Assembly: GCA_963780675.1 (NCBI GenBank)
Contig: CAWACR010000006.1
Coordinates: 44,480 to 108,479 of the forward strand
DNA length: 64,000 nt
Source: JAHECE01 sp963780675
GTDB lineage: Bacteria > Actinomycetota > Actinomycetes > Actinomycetales > JAHECE01
Direction: 5' to 3'
The position numbers and the translations under genes are program-made. This document shows, piece after piece, positions 18,757 to 27,299 of the stretch; position 1 is the first letter of the stretch; each line of letters starts with the position of its first letter. A model generated the notes under the pieces. That model saw only the letters and a list, made by a program, of their open reading frames with translations. It ran no database searches and was not told the DNA's origin.

Positions 18757-19608
18757 TCAGTACGGCGTCGGGATGTGCCGGAGCGGGCGGTGCGGCTCCA
18801 CGTAGTCGCCGACCTCCTGGCGCTCGGGCAGGGTGACGTCCCGCTCGGGCAGGGGCTCGTACGGGACCTGGCTCAGGAGGTGGCCGATGATGTTGAGCCG
18901 GCCGCGCTTCTTGTCGTTGGTGTCGGCGACGTACCAGGGCGCCCACGCGGTGTCGGTCGCCGCGAGCATCGCGTCCCTGGCGCGGGAGTAGTCATACCAG
19001 CGGCTGTAGGACCTCAGGTCCATGTCGGTCAGTTTCCAGACCTTGCGCGGGTCATCGATCCGACCCTTGATCCGCCTGGTCTGCTCCTGCTCGCTCACCT
19101 CGAGCCAATACTTGATCAGGATGATCCCGGAATCGACCATCGCCCTCTCGACCGCGGGCGTCATGAGGAGGAACCGCTCGGTCTGCTCCGGGGTGCAGAA
19201 GCCCATGACCCTCTCGACGCCGGCGCGGTTGTACCAGCTGCGGTCGAAGATGACCACCTCACCGGCCGCCGGGAAATGCGCCATGTACCGCTGGACGTAC
19301 ATCTGCGACTTCTCCCGCTCGGTCGGCGCCGGCAGCGCGACGACCCGGAACACCCGCGGGCTCACCCGCTCGGTGATCCGCTTGATCGTGCCGCCCTTGC
19401 CCGCGGTGTCCCGCCCCTCGAACACCACCAACACCTTGGCCCCGGTCGCCTTGACCCACTCCTGCATCGCCACCAGCTCCGCCTGGAGCGTCGCCAACTC
19501 GGCCTCGTACTCCTTGCGGCCCACCTTCGCCCCGGCCGGCGGCGGCGCCGCCTCGACGGCGCGCTGCTGCTTCTTGCCCGTGCTCTTGCCGTTCTTCTTC
19601 TTGGACAT
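18757..19608 (-). CDS. ppk2: polyphosphate kinase 2
   Basis: PPK2-family kinase, 283 residues, moving phosphate between polyphosphate and nucleotides. Walker A is F-E-G-R-D-T-A-G-K-G-G at about 63-73 and Walker B is V-V-I-F-D-R-S-W-Y-N-R-A-G. The lid motif R-I-K-G-R-I-D-D-P-R-K-V-W-K follows, all standard for single-domain PPK2. The first 20 residues are a Lys-rich tail. ATG 19608 is chosen over the upstream ATG 19632 because the Lys-rich start is typical. No operon partner; 131 bases separate it from the hydrolase-OsmC gene. Confidence 0.95.
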   Translation of the reverse strand: MSKKKNGKSTGKKQQRAVEAAPPPAGAKVGRKEYEAELATLQAELVAMQEWVKATGAKVLVVFEGRDTAGKGGTIKRITERVSPRVFRVVALPAPTEREKSQMYVQRYMAHFPAAGEVVIFDRSWYNRAGVERVMGFCTPEQTERFLLMTPAVERAMVDSGIILIKYWLEVSEQEQTRRIKGRIDDPRKVWKLTDMDLRSYSRWYDYSRARDAMLAATDTAWAPWYVADTNDKKRGRLNIIGHLLSQVPYEPLPERDVTLPERQEVGDYVEPHRPLRHIPTPY

Positions 19609-19814
19609 GTCCCCGACCTCCGATCGAGCCACCGACGTGAGCCACCGACCCGGGCCGCCGTCCCTCCCCGGCGCTCTCGACGCTACTCCGGGCCGCTCGC
19701 GTCGTGTCGCGGATCGTCGCGGCGGCGCCTCGGCACCTGGGTCGTGGGGCGAGCGGGCCGCTACCGGACCGGTACGGTGCCGCTCGGACCCACACGTTCA
19801 GCCCAGGAGCACCC

Positions 19815-20687
19815 GTGACAACAGGACGACGGCACCGCGTGGCGGTCACCTCGGGGGACCTCACGCGCCGGGCGATCGTCTTCGTGCCGGCGAGCGTCTC
19901 CCCCGGCTCCGCGCCGCCCCTGGTGCTCACGCTCCACGGGAGCGGGAGCGGCGCCGTCGAACAGCTGGCCCTCTCGGGACTCGAGGCGACCGGTGAGCGC
20001 CACGGCTTCGTGGTGGTCGCCCCGCAGGGCGCCATCCGGGCCGGGGCGGGCCACGCCTGGAACGTGCCGCACGTGACGACGGCCCCCGGAGCGCCGGACG
20101 ACGAGGCGTTCCTCTGCGCCCTCGTCGACGCCCTCGTGGCGGGCGGGTACGCCGACCGCCGCCGGGTCTTCGCCACGGGCCTGTCGGGGGGAGGCCGGAT
20201 GGTCTCCCAGCTCGCGGCCGACCACCCCGAGGTGTTGGCCGCGATCGCGCCGGTGGCGGGGCTGCGCGCCGGGGCACCCCTCGCGAGCGAGCCGCGGCGC
20301 CCGGACCCGGCCACGTGCGCCCCGCGCTCACCGGTTCCCGTGGTCGCCTTCCACGGCACGGCGGACCCCGTGAACCCGTTCGACGGCGGCGGCGAGCCCT
20401 ACTGGGGCTACTCGGTGCTCACCGCCCTCGCCCGGTGGGCGGAGCTCAACGGGTGCGCAGCCGAGCCCACGGAGGACCACCTCACCGAGCACGTCTCCAC
20501 CCTCGCCTACGGCCCGCCGGGTGAGGCCGCGACGACGGTCCTCTACGTGGTCGAGGGGGGCGGTCACACGTGGCCGGGGTCGGCCTATCCCTTCCCGGCC
20601 GACGTCGGCGCCGTGAGCCGGGAGATCGACGCCGGCGAGGCGATGTGGGCCTTCTTCGCGACACACCGCCCGGCTGACCACCCATGA
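19815..20687 (+). CDS. PHB-depolymerase / LpqC-like esterase
   Basis: A 290-residue alpha/beta hydrolase of the polyhydroxybutyrate depolymerase and feruloyl esterase-like group. It shows the oxyanion segment L-T-L-H-G-S-G, nucleophile G-L-S-G-G-G, acid in H-G-T-A-D-P-V-N-P, and base in E-G-G-G-H-T-W-P-G, which is the hallmark of this group. No signal peptide is visible with the GTG start at 19815, chosen for AGGAG eight bases upstream, so the protein is probably intracellular. It overlaps the next gene by ATGA and the two are co-translated. Confidence 0.88.
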   Translation: MTTGRRHRVAVTSGDLTRRAIVFVPASVSPGSAPPLVLTLHGSGSGAVEQLALSGLEATGERHGFVVVAPQGAIRAGAGHAWNVPHVTTAPGAPDDEAFLCALVDALVAGGYADRRRVFATGLSGGGRMVSQLAADHPEVLAAIAPVAGLRAGAPLASEPRRPDPATCAPRSPVPVVAFHGTADPVNPFDGGGEPYWGYSVLTALARWAELNGCAAEPTEDHLTEHVSTLAYGPPGEAATTVLYVVEGGGHTWPGSAYPFPADVGAVSREIDAGEAMWAFFATHRPADHP

Positions 20688-21928
20688 GGTCGAGAGCACG
20701 GCCGCGCCGTCGTCCCCGCCTCGTCCGCGCGCTCGCCGCCGTCAGCGCCGCGGTCCTCCTCGGGTGGGTGGCGGCGGCCTGGTACTTCAGCGACGTCCTG
20801 TACGACGACGCGTTCCGGGTCACGCCGCCGCCCGCCACCCCGACCCCCGCGATCGAGGTCCTTGCGGCCACCGACTCGTCCATCGCCCTGGCGGCGGGCG
20901 AGGACGTGCCGACCGAGGTCGTCGCGCCCGGGACGTGGGGCCTGTGGTGGGACGGGGGCTACGGCACCCTCGACGCCATCCGGGCCGAGTCCGCCGCCCA
21001 GGTCACGCGCGCTCTCTCCGTCGTCGAGGGAGCCGTCCCCGACGAAGGCACGCTCACCGACGTCGACAAGTACGTCTACGGCGACTCCCCGGACCAGGTG
21101 CTGGGGCTCGCGTGGGAGGGCGTGTCGATCACCACGGCCCTGGGCGCCCAGGACGCCTGGTTCGTACCCGCCGCCGACGGCGCCGACGTCGGCGCCGGCG
21201 GCGCCACGACGTGGGCGATCCTCGTGCACGGCAAGGGGTCCGACCGCGACGAGATGCTGCGGATGCTCGCCACGGTCCACGAGCAGGGCCTTCCTGCGGT
21301 GGTCGTGACCTACCGGGGGGACCGCGACCAGCCCGTCGACCCCTCCGGCATCTACCGCTACGGCGCGACCGAGTGGGCCGACCTCGACGCCGCCGTCGCG
21401 TACGCCCTGGACCGGGGCGCGACGGACCTCGTCCTCGCGGGCGCCAGCACGGGCGCCGCGCTGATCGGCTCGTGGTTCGACCACGGCGAGAACACCGACG
21501 CCGCGTCCGCCCTGGTCTTCGACGCCCCGAACGCCGACGTCGAGCGCACCTTCGCCTACGGAGCCTCGCAGCGCACCGTCCCGGGCACGCCATGGCACAT
21601 CCCGCCGGCCCTGAGCTGGTCGGCGTTCCGCATCGCCGAGGCGCGCTTCCCCGTGGACTTCGCGGAGATCGACTACAGCGACACCCTCGCTGCCGTCGAG
21701 GTCCCCGTCCTGGTCTTCCACGGCACCGGCGACCTCACGGTGCCGGTCGACGCCACGCGGGAGCTCGTTGCCGCGCGGGAGGCCGCCGGGCTCGACACCA
21801 CCTACGTCGAGACCACGTCCGGCGAGCACGTCGGCTCGTACAACCACGACCCGACCGCCTACGACGACGCGCTGGGCGCCTTCCTCGACCGGCTCGCGGA
21901 GCAGCGGGGACCCGCCGGCCGGGGCTAG
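20684..21928 (+). CDS. membrane-anchored alpha/beta hydrolase
   Basis: A 414-residue protein with an Arg-rich N-terminus and one membrane helix at about 14-36, placing the hydrolase domain outside the membrane. The nucleophile elbow is A-G-A-S-T-G-A, the acid lies in F-H-G-T-G-D-L-T-V-P and the base in S-G-E-H-V-G. Residues 45-165 form an uncharacterised N-terminal region. Start ATG overlaps the preceding esterase stop. The stop codon lies in a CTAG shared with the convergent FHA gene. Substrate unknown. Confidence 0.85.
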   Translation: MRSRARPRRRPRLVRALAAVSAAVLLGWVAAAWYFSDVLYDDAFRVTPPPATPTPAIEVLAATDSSIALAAGEDVPTEVVAPGTWGLWWDGGYGTLDAIRAESAAQVTRALSVVEGAVPDEGTLTDVDKYVYGDSPDQVLGLAWEGVSITTALGAQDAWFVPAADGADVGAGGATTWAILVHGKGSDRDEMLRMLATVHEQGLPAVVVTYRGDRDQPVDPSGIYRYGATEWADLDAAVAYALDRGATDLVLAGASTGAALIGSWFDHGENTDAASALVFDAPNADVERTFAYGASQRTVPGTPWHIPPALSWSAFRIAEARFPVDFAEIDYSDTLAAVEVPVLVFHGTGDLTVPVDATRELVAAREAAGLDTTYVETTSGEHVGSYNHDPTAYDDALGAFLDRLAEQRGPAGRG

Positions 21929-22674
21929 AAGACGCCCGCCTTCTCCTCGTCGGTGGCGCGCCGGACGACCAGCCTGGTCCAGGCCCCGACGTACACGCGG
22001 TCGTCCTCGACGAGCTCCTGCCGCTGGCCGGCGACGAGCGGAACGGTCGGCAACGGTCCGCTGGCCGGACCGACGAACGTGCCGTTGGACGAGCCCAGGT
22101 CCTCGACCCACCACCGCGCGCCGTCGGTGGTCAGCTGCGCGTGCCGCCGACTCACCGCGATGTCCGCCTCGCAGGGGATCTCGGGGTGGATGCTCCTGCT
22201 CCTCGAGGTGCGCCCGATGAGGACGCTGCGCACCGTCAGCGGGATGATCGCCGGCAGCCCCGGCGACGGGCACGCCTCGGTGCTCTCCTGCTGCGCGTAC
22301 CAGTCCGGGTCGACCCAGACCTCGACGACCCACTCCAGCGGGACGGCGGGCGCCAGAGGACCGGGAGCCGACGACGCGACGTCGGGCGCGGCAACGCCAC
22401 CCTGGGCCGCATCGGGTGGGGCCGCCGACCGGGGCAGCGCACCCGTCGTGAAGTCGTAGCCGCAGGCCTCGCAGAACAGCGCGGCTGCCCTGTTCTCCGT
22501 CCGGCAGTTCGGGCAGGTCTGCGCGGCACCCGTGGCCGCCTCGGGCATGGTCACCGTCGCGGCCGCCGCGCCGTCGCCGGCGGCGGGGGCGCCGTCACCG
22601 ATCGGGGCGCCGCAGACGTCGCAGTAGTCGGTGGACGTGCTCTCGTGTCCGTTCGGGCAGGTCACGGCGCTCAT
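21925..22674 (-). CDS. FHA-domain protein with two zinc ribbons
   Basis: A 249-residue cytoplasmic protein. Two zinc-ribbon-like Cys sets lie at residues 6, 18, 21 and 54, 57, 68, 71, and an FHA domain occupies about 145-245. The FHA landmarks are visible: I-G-R, S-R-R-H-A, and S-S-N-G-T-F-V. FHA domains bind phosphothreonine peptides, so this is the likely phospho-reader of the operon. It recalls GarA, the PknG target of mycobacteria. However, no GarA-like E-T-T-S phospho-acceptor motif is visible and the zinc ribbons are extra, so it should not be called GarA. ATG 22674 overlaps the VWA stop (ATGA). It is the last gene of the operon. Confidence 0.88.
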   Translation of the reverse strand: MSAVTCPNGHESTSTDYCDVCGAPIGDGAPAAGDGAAAATVTMPEAATGAAQTCPNCRTENRAAALFCEACGYDFTTGALPRSAAPPDAAQGGVAAPDVASSAPGPLAPAVPLEWVVEVWVDPDWYAQQESTEACPSPGLPAIIPLTVRSVLIGRTSRSRSIHPEIPCEADIAVSRRHAQLTTDGARWWVEDLGSSNGTFVGPASGPLPTVPLVAGQRQELVEDDRVYVGAWTRLVVRRATDEEKAGVF

Positions 22675-23954
22675 TTGCGCACCCGCGTCGTCTTCGTGGA
22701 CGCCGTGTCCAGGGCCATCTCGTCGAGTCGGTCGACGCTCTTCTTGAGCCGCACCTTGCCCGTCCCCGCCTCCTGGATCTCGACGACCTTCCGCAGCTTG
22801 GACGTGGCCTCCTCGTTCCCCGTCTCGACGGCGAGCTGCACGGCACGGCCGAGCTTCGCCGTCGCCGTCGCCTCGTCGCCCGCCGCCTTGGCCGCGAGCC
22901 CGTCCTGGATCGCCTCGGCGAGCTCGGTCTGACCCGTGTAGTGCGCGACCTCGGGGTTGATCGTCGCGCTGAGGGCGTCGTCGTCGGTCCACATCGCCTT
23001 GACCAGGCCCTGCGCCTTGACCTCGTCACCGATCGCGAGCTGCACGCGGGCCGCGAGCTGCTCCTGGCCCACCGGGCGGGCGGCGCCCACGCGCACCGCG
23101 ACGTGGAAGTCGCGGGACTCGTCGCCCCAGCTGCCCGTGGGGTAGGCGCCGATCAGGGGGGTGACCGCGCGGCGCCGGTGGGTGAGGTCCTCCACCGTCG
23201 GGGCGACCTGGTGGACGAACAGCACCTGGGCCCCCTGGGGGGTCCACACGCGCAGGTCGGCGGAGGCGACGCCCCGCCCCATCGCGTTGCGCATGAGCAG
23301 GGAGAACTCCTCGGCCATCTCCTGGGGCGTCGGGATGAGGTCGACGGTCCCCATGAGCGCAGACGCGATGCGGCGCATCTCGCCCACCTCCCAGTCCGCC
23401 CCCACGCCGCGGCAGTCGCACTGGAACCGGCCGCTCGCGGCAGCGAGCCGCCCGGTCAGCTGGTGCGGGCTCTCGTGCTGGTTCTTGCCGTCGGTCAGCA
23501 GGATCGCGTGCCGCTGCGTCACCGACGGCACCGTGTCGAACACCGCGGCGGCCAGCTCGAGCCAGGTGCCCATCGCGGTGCCGCCGTCCGCGACGAACCC
23601 GCCGACGGCCGCCCGCGCCCCGGCCCGGGTCGCCGGGTTCATCTGCACCATCCCGATCCGGCCACCGAGCCACGGGTAGGCGAGCCGCGCCTGGTGGCTG
23701 CCAGCCACGACGGCGAACCACGTCCCGTCGAGGACCTGGTCGAGCGCCGCGGCGGCCGCCATCTGCGCGGCCTGGATCCGCGAGCCGCTCATGGACCCCG
23801 ACGTGTCGACGATGATGATCTCCGCCGCCTCGCCCGAGCCGGACTGCCCCGCCCGGCCCGCGCCGGTGCACGTCACCGTCACGATCGCGTGGACGTCCGT
23901 GGCGCCGCCGGCCAGGAACTCGTTCTGGTACACCTGCGCCGAGAACTCCGTCAT
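22671..23954 (-). CDS. VWA-domain protein
   Basis: A 427-residue protein with a von Willebrand factor A domain at about 43-230. A complete metal-ion-dependent adhesion site is visible: D50-T-S-G-S, Thr in G-G-T-A-M-G, and Asp in L-L-T-D-G-K. A beta-rich middle and a C-terminal helical segment (about 345-427) follow; the helical part looks like a coiled, Ala/Glu-rich assembly region. There is no signal peptide, so it works in the cytoplasm, probably as a metal-dependent protein scaffold. It lies between the PP2C gene (7-base gap) and the FHA gene (ATGA overlap). Its exact role is unknown. Confidence 0.88.
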   Translation of the reverse strand: MTEFSAQVYQNEFLAGGATDVHAIVTVTCTGAGRAGQSGSGEAAEIIIVDTSGSMSGSRIQAAQMAAAAALDQVLDGTWFAVVAGSHQARLAYPWLGGRIGMVQMNPATRAGARAAVGGFVADGGTAMGTWLELAAAVFDTVPSVTQRHAILLTDGKNQHESPHQLTGRLAAASGRFQCDCRGVGADWEVGEMRRIASALMGTVDLIPTPQEMAEEFSLLMRNAMGRGVASADLRVWTPQGAQVLFVHQVAPTVEDLTHRRRAVTPLIGAYPTGSWGDESRDFHVAVRVGAARPVGQEQLAARVQLAIGDEVKAQGLVKAMWTDDDALSATINPEVAHYTGQTELAEAIQDGLAAKAAGDEATATAKLGRAVQLAVETGNEEATSKLRKVVEIQEAGTGKVRLKKSVDRLDEMALDTASTKTTRVRK

Positions 23955-23961
23955 GTGCGAC

Positions 23962-25047
23962 CTACCCCTTCGTGTCCGGGCTTCCCGGCGTCGTGGCTGC
24001 GGCGCCGAGCCGGGCCAGTGTCACCGTGATGTTGTCATGTCCGCCCTGCGCGTTGGCCCAGTCCACGAGCGCGGACGCCGTGGCGAGCGGTTCCTCGCCC
24101 GCGGCCGCCGCGGTCCGGCGCACGAGCGCCGCGAGGTCCCCGGCCGGCGAGCAGTAGTTCCACAGGCCGTCCGAGCACGCCAGGAGCCACCCGGCGCCGT
24201 CGACGTCCTGGGTGGTGAGGCGCGGGGCGTGGCCCGGCGAGTCGACGCCGAGCCAACGCGTGATCGTGTGCGCGAACGGGCCCGCCTCGGCCTCCGCCCG
24301 CTCGATCCCGGTCGCGATGAGCTCCGCGGCCAGGGAGTCGTCGACCGTGAGGAGGCGGGCCTGGCCGTCGTCGGGCAGCCAGTAGGCACGGCTGTCGCCG
24401 ACCACCCCGGCCGTGATCCGGCCGTTCTCCAGCAACGCGACGACGAAGGTGCACGACGCCGGGCTCTCGCCGTGGTCGTGCGGGGTCGCCCGGACGACGG
24501 CGCGGTTCGCGGCGTCGGCCGCCGACGTGAGGCGGGCACCGGCGGTCGCCGTCGACCCTTCACCCGCGACCCCCGGGCGGGTCCGCACGAGGACGTCGCG
24601 CGCCGCCCCGGCCGCCGCGAGGCTCGCGACGTCGGAGGCCTCCGCCGAGGACACCCCGTCGCAGACGACGAGGACGGCGAACTCCCCCGGCGCCCCGCCC
24701 GCGGCGACGGCGAAGGCGTCCTCGTTCCGGGTGCGGCGCACCCCCCGGTCGCTCACGGCGCCCACCCAGGGCTGCGGCCGCTCGACGACGTGGTCGCGCG
24801 GGCTCGGCGCCTTGGCGCCGCACGCCGTGCAGTACCCGTCCTCGTCGATCGTCGCGCCGCACTCGGCGCAGGCCGGGGCGGCCGGTGCCCCCGCGACCGG
24901 CGCGCCGGCGGCCGGCACTCCCCCGCCCGGCGACGCCGCCGCCGCGGGGGCACCCGGCAGCGGCGCGCCGCACGCCTCGCAGAAGCGGGCACCGGACGCG
25001 GCGGCCGCGCCGCACACCGGACACCCGGCGCCGGCGACCTCGCTCAT
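23962..25047 (-). CDS. PP2C-type Ser/Thr phosphatase with zinc ribbons
   Basis: A 361-residue protein. Two zinc-ribbon-like modules (Cys 9, 12, 23, 26 and 60, 63, 73, 76) joined by a Pro/Ala/Gly linker precede a PP2C catalytic domain at about 95-350. The PP2C metal-binding motifs are intact: R-N-E-D-A-F, V-V-C-D-G-V, G-D-S-R-A-Y, C-S-D-G-L-W, G-G-H-D-N-I. It removes phosphate from Ser/Thr and is the natural opponent of the PknG-type kinase immediately upstream. The ATG at 25047 overlaps the kinase stop (ATGA). A longer frame upstream is only a shadow of the kinase gene. Mycobacterial pknG loci do not carry this gene, to my knowledge. Confidence 0.93.
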   Translation of the reverse strand: MSEVAGAGCPVCGAAAASGARFCEACGAPLPGAPAAAASPGGGVPAAGAPVAGAPAAPACAECGATIDEDGYCTACGAKAPSPRDHVVERPQPWVGAVSDRGVRRTRNEDAFAVAAGGAPGEFAVLVVCDGVSSAEASDVASLAAAGAARDVLVRTRPGVAGEGSTATAGARLTSAADAANRAVVRATPHDHGESPASCTFVVALLENGRITAGVVGDSRAYWLPDDGQARLLTVDDSLAAELIATGIERAEAEAGPFAHTITRWLGVDSPGHAPRLTTQDVDGAGWLLACSDGLWNYCSPAGDLAALVRRTAAAAGEEPLATASALVDWANAQGGHDNITVTLARLGAAATTPGSPDTKG

Positions 25048-27299
25048 CGGAACGTCCATCGGCGGACGGCGTTCGCGGCGTCGACCAGGGCGACCTTCTC
25101 GTCCCGGGTCGCGGCCATGGACGCCAGACCCCGGTAGGCCGTCTCGAGCCCGTCGCGCAGCGCCGGCTCCTGCGCCGGGTACCCGGCGATGCGCACGGTC
25201 GGCGCCGGCCCCTTGGCCAGCACGATCGCGAGCGCCTTGTCCAGGGTGTCGGCAAGGATCCGCGTGCGGTCGAGCGGGTCGACGGCCACGTCCTGGATGC
25301 TCGCCATCGCCTCGGCGAGCACCGGCAGGCCGCCACCGGACCCGGCGAGCAGCCGCGCCCGCTGACGCCGCGCCTCGGGGAACGCGCGGCTGGTCGGCGG
25401 GACGAGGTCGAGGGCGTCGACGGCGGCCGTCGTGTCGGCGCGTGCCGCGCGGATGCGCGCCATCGCAAAGGCGGCGGGTGCCGTGTAGGACGCATCGGTC
25501 CGGGCACACGTGGAGTAGAGGGCCTCGGCGATGTCCGGTTCACCGCTCGTCTCACACGCGAGCGCCAGGGCCAGCTTGGGGGCGAGCTCCCCGGGCACCT
25601 GCCCGTAGACCGCGTTGAACGCCGCCTGGGCACCGGCACCGTTCTTCGCCACGAGCGTCCGCAGGCCCTGCAGCCACACCGCGCGCCAGTCCCAGGGGTC
25701 CGTCCGCAGCAGGTCCTCGGCGACCTGGTCGACGACGTCGAGCCGGCCCGCCAGGAGCGCCGTGCGGCCGGTGGCCAGCAGCACCTCCGGCGACCGCTCG
25801 GGAGCCTGCGCGAGCAGCGCGAGCCGCGCCGTCGGGTCCTCGACGCTCACCCCGGCGAGCCAGCCCACCTGGGGATCGGTCGTGTCGACCACGAGCTTCG
25901 GCAGGCTGCGCCAGTCGAGCACGGGATCGGCGATGTCCGGGGACTCGAAGTGGAGGGACGGCGCGGCGTAGCGGGCGGCGTCGGCCCCGGGGCGGTCGGC
26001 GGCCACGACCTCGCGGAGGACGCCGTGCAGCTGCACGCGCAGCTCGGCGACCGTGGCGAAGCGGTCGGCCGGTTCGCGCGCGCACGCCTTGGCGACCAGC
26101 CGGTAGAAGGAGTCGTACCGCTGGAACAGCGGGGTCTCGGCCACGGGGGGCAGGGACGCGACGTAGGTGGTCTGGTAGCCCCGGAACTCCATGGCGAGCA
26201 CGAGCAGGGTGCGCCCGATCGTGTAGATGTCCGAGGCCACCGTGGTGCCCACCTCGGGCACCTCGGGCGCCTGGTAGCCGACCGTCCCGTAGATCGCGGA
26301 GTCCTGGTCCGTGAGGCGCCGCACCCCACCGAGGTCGATGAGCTTGACGTCGTCGCCCACCTGGATGACGTTGTCCGGCTTGAAGTCGCAGTAGATCAGG
26401 CCGAGGTCGTGCAGGTACTCGAAGGCGGGCAGGATGCCCAGGACGTAGGCGATCGCCTGGTCGAGCGGCAGGGGGTCGTACCGCCCGGCGGCCTTCATCC
26501 GGTCCTTGAGCAGGGCCTTCAGCGAGGTCCCGCCCACGTACTCCATGACCGTGTAGCCGGAGCCCTCGTGCGTGACGAAGTTGAAGATCTCGACGATCGC
26601 CGGGTGCTCGACCTGGGCGAGGAACTGCCGCTCTGCGATGGCCGCGGCGAGCGCGTCGGCGTCGCCGGTGTTGAGCAGGCCCTTGAGGACCACCCACCGG
26701 TCGGAGACGTTCTTGTCCCGGGCGAGGTAGATCCAGCCGAGGCCACCGTGCGCCAGGCAGCCCGCGACCTCGTACTGCCCGCCGACGAGGTCGCCCGCCT
26801 TCAGCTTGGGCGTGAACGAGAACTGGGAGCCGCACTGGGGGCAGAACCCCTCGGTCCGCCCCGGGCGTCCCTCGATCGAGCGGCCCACGGGCGAGCCGCA
26901 GGACGGGCACAGCCTCTTGTCCTCGGCCACCTCCGGGTTCGCCATGATCGCCTTCGAGGCGTCGATCGCCGGCTGCGGGGGCACGGTCGTGAGGCCGGCC
27001 CCGAGCCGGGCCGCTCGCAGGCGGGTCGACGACGTCCCCGTGCGCCGGGTGACCGCGGTGCCCCGGCCGCTGCGGGCCGAGCCCATCGCGGTCGACGCGA
27101 GCCGGCTCGAGGCGCGGGACGCCCGCGAGACGGCCGACGGCGCGGAGTCCACTCCGGCCGCGCCGGCGCCCGGGGTCGAGGTGCCCTGGGCCGCGGTCGC
27201 GGCGACCGGTGCGGCGTCGGGCGGCGAGCCGCAGACGTCGCAGTAGCCGTCGACGATCGTGCCGGTGCAACCCGGTTGCGTGCAGGCGACGCCGCTCAT
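25044..27299 (-). CDS. pknG: serine/threonine protein kinase PknG
   Basis: A 751-residue protein with the full PknG architecture and nearly the length of the mycobacterial enzyme. An N-terminal zinc-ribbon set (Cys 6, 11, 20, 23) comes first, then a Ser/Arg-rich linker. A rubredoxin-like site (Cys 131, 134, 153, 156) precedes a kinase domain at about 173-410 and a C-terminal TPR-like helical domain at about 430-751. Kinase residues are present: Lys206 in V-V-L-K, catalytic Asp305 in C-D-F-K-P-D-N, and D-L-G-G-V at 322-326, the DLG in place of DFG that is typical of PknG. In mycobacteria PknG controls 2-oxoglutarate metabolism in response to amino acids sensed through GlnH and GlnX. Both partners are encoded just upstream here. 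The first zinc ribbon is an addition shared with the operon's phosphatase and FHA protein. Confidence 0.95.
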   Translation of the reverse strand: MSGVACTQPGCTGTIVDGYCDVCGSPPDAAPVAATAAQGTSTPGAGAAGVDSAPSAVSRASRASSRLASTAMGSARSGRGTAVTRRTGTSSTRLRAARLGAGLTTVPPQPAIDASKAIMANPEVAEDKRLCPSCGSPVGRSIEGRPGRTEGFCPQCGSQFSFTPKLKAGDLVGGQYEVAGCLAHGGLGWIYLARDKNVSDRWVVLKGLLNTGDADALAAAIAERQFLAQVEHPAIVEIFNFVTHEGSGYTVMEYVGGTSLKALLKDRMKAAGRYDPLPLDQAIAYVLGILPAFEYLHDLGLIYCDFKPDNVIQVGDDVKLIDLGGVRRLTDQDSAIYGTVGYQAPEVPEVGTTVASDIYTIGRTLLVLAMEFRGYQTTYVASLPPVAETPLFQRYDSFYRLVAKACAREPADRFATVAELRVQLHGVLREVVAADRPGADAARYAAPSLHFESPDIADPVLDWRSLPKLVVDTTDPQVGWLAGVSVEDPTARLALLAQAPERSPEVLLATGRTALLAGRLDVVDQVAEDLLRTDPWDWRAVWLQGLRTLVAKNGAGAQAAFNAVYGQVPGELAPKLALALACETSGEPDIAEALYSTCARTDASYTAPAAFAMARIRAARADTTAAVDALDLVPPTSRAFPEARRQRARLLAGSGGGLPVLAEAMASIQDVAVDPLDRTRILADTLDKALAIVLAKGPAPTVRIAGYPAQEPALRDGLETAYRGLASMAATRDEKVALVDAANAVRRWTFR

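Noticed and set aside
21925..22674. Calling the FHA protein GarA
   Set aside because: No E-T-T-S phospho-acceptor motif is visible and two zinc ribbons are present; only the FHA domain is shared.
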